A stretch of DNA of 10,035 nucleotides, from NCBI GenBank assembly GCA_003354225.1, contig PIVH01000030.1, positions 1-10,035 of the forward strand. The letters are read 5' to 3'. A program made the translations under genes and the position numbers. This stretch comes from Globobulimina sp. (lineage: Eukaryota > Foraminifera > Rotaliida). Under the pieces are notes generated by a model, which searched no databases, was not told the DNA's origin, and worked only from the letters and a program-made list of their open reading frames with translations. Positions 8,301 through 10,035 of this stretch are shown here, one piece after another (within the stretch, counting starts at the first letter, position 1; the number at the start of each line of letters is the position of its first letter).

Positions 8301-9633
8301 TAAATATAAACAAACAATACAATCCCACCAATATCGAAAACCGAATAAAAAAACACCAAATAAATTAATAAATCTCGATAAAAATCCCTTAATCATAGCA
8401 TCCAAATATTGTGAATTAAACAATGAAATTAAAGCATTATCACAGAACTTTGATAAAATGAATAAAATTCAGGTGACATCCTCTCCTGCATACAATTTAA
8501 AATCATTACCAATAAACTTTGATGTCATACTCTCTCCGGCAAATCCAACCATTCCTATTGATGACAAAATAACCATTGCCTTTACAGATGGTTCCTGTGA
8601 CCCAAATCCAGGTAAAGGTGGTGCTGCGGCCTACATTCCTTCCCAACCATCGCATAGATATCCATTTAAACAAATTTATTACTTTAAAATACCAGTAACA
8701 ATAACTACAGCGGAGATAGAGGCTGTACATATAATTCTAAATCATATATTGAATAATAATAAAAATACAGACATCCATTATAAAATTTACATCGATAATC
8801 TTCCTCTCCTCCAATTTATTAATGGACAAAACTTCCCTAAATATAATGATACAAAATTATTAATTGAGAATATTTTTATAAAATTACTACAAATAATGCA
8901 AATAAATCCAAATGTTTTTATTTCATTTATTAAAATAAAGTCACATAATAATAATATATTTAATGATGAGGCTGATCGCATGGCCAATTTTGCAGCAAAG
9001 CATGCGAAATATGACCAAACATTATTCAACCAAATATCGTACAATACCACAATAACACAGCTACATAAACAAATCCATTTCCATTGGAGTAAACAATGGA
9101 AGAATAGAAATACCAAACCTAACCAAGACAGCTACAGAATGTACCAAATGAACCCAACACTCCATGGCAAATTCAGTAAAATAATTAAATATCTAAATAA
9201 AGACGAAACTGCTATGATGAATAGAATTATTTCTGGACACATTGAATTAAATGCTTTTTTGTTCAAACATAAATATAAAGACACCGATAAATGTGATATA
9301 ATCTCTCCAAATTGCCAGCAATGCAAAACTAATAAAATTGAATCAATTTATCATTATTTCATTAAATGCCCAGAGTATAGCCACCAGCGTCGACGAATGA
9401 TTGCATCTCTTCGTAATACCTGGATAGGATTCCGTGATGGCAATGGAATTAGTTTGAATGACCTATTCTTTCCATACACAATCAGAAAACCTCCAGACAT
9501 TGACAGAGAGCTAAATGTGATGACGCAAGTAGAAATATGGAAAAACCTTCTTCAGTTCGTAAAAGAAACAAAAAGATTTAACTACCTATACCAAGTGGAC
9601 CTAGCAAACCTATCACCAATCCTATTGGATTAA
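5317..9633 (+). CDS. Retrotransposon ORF2: APE-type endonuclease, reverse transcriptase, RNase H
   Basis: This 1,438-residue polyprotein drives target-primed reverse transcription. The start is ATG 5317 (context AAAATGG); an in-frame TAA at 5293 closes the frame upstream. The endonuclease covers about 1-255, with QYNVNG (N10, N12), QEW (E45), Y138, GDFN (D164, N166), D217 and SDH (242-244). A very basic linker follows at about 330-385. The RT covers about 525-870: YRPIAVSS block (about 605-614), motif A FTDFAKAYD (D678, D684), motif B GVPQGSALSP (734-743), motif C FADD (D768, D769), then YLGLWFD. RNase H covers about 1083-1232, with D1091 (FTDGSCDPNPG), E1133 (TAEIEA), D1160 (YIDN), H1210 and D1220 (DEADRMA). 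A terminal finger C1333-x2-C1336-x9-H1346-x4-C1351 matches the gag-knuckle-like finger common at LINE ORF2 ends. No active-site residue is missing, so the enzyme looks functional. Confidence 0.95.
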   Translation: MVKYNILQYNVNGIISPTNMSQEDKCRKINQILDAKQIDFLLLQEWSATLRYALCPNDSKYIDSNNKSHSINFPIQFFPKYKVHFTGTETAVLYRNTLIVTPIKSPPNYNHNIRTKNCHITSVILHCGDQDIGIHSLYNCPRNPNIDQLFDYPLNVDKNIIAGDFNVRNIIWGSNQSTNESNNFVDGLNHIGLQILNITNPSYTHIHKSYQTKSAIDLTLISNNLKHISWSILHSMYDPNCSDHIPIATTFEVENVFGFSETKKTWNLSNNYKWTKYSENLDINIKDTVFDNDPNAYTEQLTFLILYTAEQSIGYKYYYRGHKPWWNNKIKKLKKRCKRFRRRIQRMKRKAKRHHTDFHLYPKYKRLRKELNALQSAKLRVIQSAKSKYNAKINKYIQNCKDYGRRFWRTISNNKTNDINTNNIPPLNFKNKTNIINPHKQAKALQEAMTRPPKPKASPKHNEWHKYIDSFVPKYLKKHRESPINDVNDIHNIKIDKIKQNNDSKIRDPSQININIPIPNNEYKILNDPILKYEIRSVIKNLDTHKAYGPDRIHNQMIKHGGESLIDCLVPLFNKCMTNGVFPNYWNFSHLLPIPKPKKDHSNPKNYRPIAVSSCLGRVFEKVLANRLQHFCVTNKIFDNHQCGFQINRCCDDVLTTFITDIQTSFDMVSDTDVVFTDFAKAYDSVWHNGLLYKLIKNNIKGNMLNVLASFIQTRYTKVIAKKAESNWVAQPIGVPQGSALSPILYILFTNDFRIKYPNFIHFACFADDTAFWTSPGSKDPLRYKFLQKEINNFGDWCEKWQLMINPSKCLSMNFSHGNPIKFYPKYKDKIDPITNKKSQISKYCIQSSPIKYEKTARYLGLWFDERLNFHAHFAKIRAKSMRSYWRLFFTMKSGVKLTPHSIAILYKSLARSRIEYGLSHYFPYDSKNLLKVLQNKFLRLAIPCRLDSPMDVIQFLLKIEPIQYRAHYLTMRQLARVYYNDSYHPLNKTYRTLNKYKQTIQSHQYRKPNKKTPNKLINLDKNPLIIASKYCELNNEIKALSQNFDKMNKIQVTSSPAYNLKSLPINFDVILSPANPTIPIDDKITIAFTDGSCDPNPGKGGAAAYIPSQPSHRYPFKQIYYFKIPVTITTAEIEAVHIILNHILNNNKNTDIHYKIYIDNLPLLQFINGQNFPKYNDTKLLIENIFIKLLQIMQINPNVFISFIKIKSHNNNIFNDEADRMANFAAKHAKYDQTLFNQISYNTTITQLHKQIHFHWSKQWKNRNTKPNQDSYRMYQMNPTLHGKFSKIIKYLNKDETAMMNRIISGHIELNAFLFKHKYKDTDKCDIISPNCQQCKTNKIESIYHYFIKCPEYSHQRRRMIASLRNTWIGFRDGNGISLNDLFFPYTIRKPPDIDRELNVMTQVEIWKNLLQFVKETKRFNYLYQVDLANLSPILLD

Positions 9634-9637
9634 TGGT

Positions 9638-9667
9638 AAACTATATATATCTCTGATATATTAGTTT
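9638..9667 (+). other. Stem-loop just downstream of the ORF2 stop
   Basis: AAACT (9638-9642) pairs with AGTTT (9663-9667), and ATATATC (9645-9651) pairs with GATATAT (9655-9661), around a TCT loop with a small internal loop. This gives 12 base pairs starting five nucleotides after the stop codon. In several LINEs the RT recognises a 3' UTR hairpin on its own RNA, so this is a candidate recognition site. The inner stem is pure alternating A/T apart from one G-C pair and could be chance in such DNA. Confidence 0.45.
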
Positions 9668-9708
9668 CAAATATTTTTATTTACCTTTGTTCATTGGCTT
9701 CGCCCCCA

Positions 9709-9714
9709 AATAAA
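9709..9714 (+). terminator. Candidate polyadenylation signal AATAAA
   Basis: AATAAA lies 75 nt after the ORF2 stop, within the loop of a possible GCCC (9702-9705) / GGGC (9716-9719) hairpin, in a locally GC-richer patch. A transcript end some 15-30 nt downstream would put the 3' end of the element near 9730-9745. In DNA this AT-rich the hexamer alone is weak evidence. Confidence 0.35.
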
Positions 9715-9788
9715 AGGGCCTGTATCCTTGTATTGTTTATACTATTTATTAGTGTTCCTTGCTTGTGTATTAGGTGAAATCTTTAATT

Positions 9789-9809
9789 GATTTCTTAGTG
9801 TTTTGAAGA
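9789..9809 (-). repeat. Right copy of the 21-bp perfect inverted repeat
   Basis: This is the exact reverse complement of 1447-1467 and lies 155 bp after the ORF2 stop, so the pair encloses the whole retrotransposon. On the plus strand it begins GATTTCTTAGTG. An eight-base part, TTAGTGTT, occurs once more at 9749-9756. Sequence outside the two copies shares only AAA, so there is no convincing target duplication. Confidence 0.85.
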
Positions 9810-9888
9810 AAATTGATTTCCTTTTAATACGGATTCAATGCGTAATCTGCTTTCCGCGAAATATGGAGATTAATTTCTACGCAAAAAC

Positions 9889-9999
9889 ATGTCAAAAAAA
9901 ACTCAACCTTCAGTCAAGATATCCTTGCAACAGAGAGTTTTTGCTGAATTATCCTTGCACAATTTTAAACAGAAAATGATAGAAAAAACCAAGACATAA
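9889..9999 (+). CDS. Very short uncertain ORF or first exon, 36 codons
   Basis: ATG at 9889 opens a 36-codon frame that starts MSKKTQPSVKISLQQ and ends at TAA 9997. The residue mix is more balanced than typical AT-rich noise, and a repeated decamer places ISLQ and LSLH ten residues apart. There is no recognisable domain and no obvious splice donor before the stop. It could be the start of a host gene, a leader peptide or chance. Confidence 0.12.
   Translation: MSKKTQPSVKISLQQRVFAELSLHNFKQKMIEKTKT
9920..9959 (+). repeat. Two direct copies of TATCCTTGCA, 30 bp apart
   Basis: The decamer occurs at 9920-9929 and 9950-9959, with the first eight bases also at 9723-9730 and a relative (TTCCTTG) at about 9754. 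A reverse-strand relative, CAAGGACA, lies at about 1479 beside the left inverted repeat. These could be regulatory boxes flanking host genes or remnants of a short tandem array. Confidence 0.4.
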
Positions 10000-10035
10000 C
10001 GAGAGCTAATAAGTCACATTTGTTGTTAGCAAATC

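Larger units (their letters stand above)
1495..9730 (+). mobile_element. Non-LTR (LINE-type) retrotransposon with APE endonuclease, RT and RNase H
   Basis: The element has the classic order of an ORF1 with CCHC-type zinc knuckles followed by an ORF2 with endonuclease, reverse transcriptase, RNase H and a terminal C2HC finger. There are no LTR-like direct repeats, protease or integrase. An RNase H domain after the RT points to the I/Tad/R1/LOA/ingi side of the LINE tree rather than L1. All frames are uninterrupted and the catalytic motifs are intact, so the copy is young and possibly active. The boundaries are uncertain. I see no target-site duplication and no clear poly(A) or simple-repeat tail. 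The left limit given is the first ATG, and the right limit lies just past the AATAAA signal. If the 21-bp inverted repeats are terminal, the element would instead span 1447-9809. Confidence 0.9.
9634..10035. other. 3' UTR of the element and right flank, no secure gene
   Basis: These 402 bases hold no gene I can support firmly. In order they contain the hairpin, AATAAA, TATCCTTG at 9723-9730, TTAGTGTT at 9749-9756, the right inverted repeat, a short open frame at 9889-9999 and two copies of TATCCTTGCA. I cannot see where retrotransposon ends and host DNA begins. Nothing resembles a tRNA or rRNA target site. Confidence 0.6.

Noticed and set aside
1478-9905. CTCAA at 1478 and 9901 as target-site duplication around an element ending in eight A
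   Set aside because: Five bases are too short to trust in this composition and they do not coincide with any other boundary.
1-10035. Ciliate-type reassignment of TAA/TAG
   Set aside because: ORF1 and ORF2 contain no internal TAA or TAG over more than 7 kb, so these codons are not used as sense.
1-10035. CRISPR array, tRNA or rRNA genes, LTRs
   Set aside because: I saw no regularly spaced repeats, cloverleaf-like sequence, rRNA-like sequence or long direct terminal repeats.

Overview
The window comes from an AT-rich nuclear genome of a eukaryote that builds cilia or flagella. The evidence is a host gene for the intraflagellar transport protein IFT56 (TTC26/DYF-13) on the minus strand at the left edge. 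The standard genetic code fits: kilobase-long frames contain no internal TAA, TAG or TGA, and both TGA and TAA are used as terminators. No intron is needed in about 1.2 kb of the IFT56 gene, so the genome may be intron-poor. A flagellated protist is the natural guess, but the sequence alone does not let me name the lineage.

Layout. Positions 1-1367 (minus) hold IFT56. Its 3' end runs off the window and its frame breaks at about 103-130. Positions 1368-1494 are a 127-bp head-to-head spacer. Positions 1495 to about 9730 (plus) hold a seemingly intact non-LTR (LINE-type) retrotransposon. Its parts are a very long ORF1 (1495-4899) with a basic patch and a cysteine/histidine zinc-binding region; a possible small membrane ORF (4896-5330) that overlaps both neighbours; and ORF2 (5317-9633), which has an APE-type endonuclease, reverse transcriptase, RNase H and a C-terminal C2HC finger. 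All the catalytic residues I could look for are present. Positions 9634-10035 are 3' UTR and flank, with a hairpin just after the ORF2 stop, an AATAAA signal and short repeats.

How the parts would work together. ORF1 protein would bind the element RNA. ORF2 protein would nick the target, copy the RNA and remove it. The three ORFs are chained by an ATGA overlap and a 14-nt overlap, so reinitiation on one polycistronic mRNA is plausible.

Most worth a second look: (i) a perfect 21-bp inverted repeat at 1447-1467 and 9789-9809 that brackets the whole element, which LINE biology does not predict; (ii) the extra ORF and the overlap chain; (iii) the 1,134-codon ORF1 with a cysteine cluster ahead of two CCHC-like knuckles; (iv) the frame break in an otherwise well conserved IFT56 gene.
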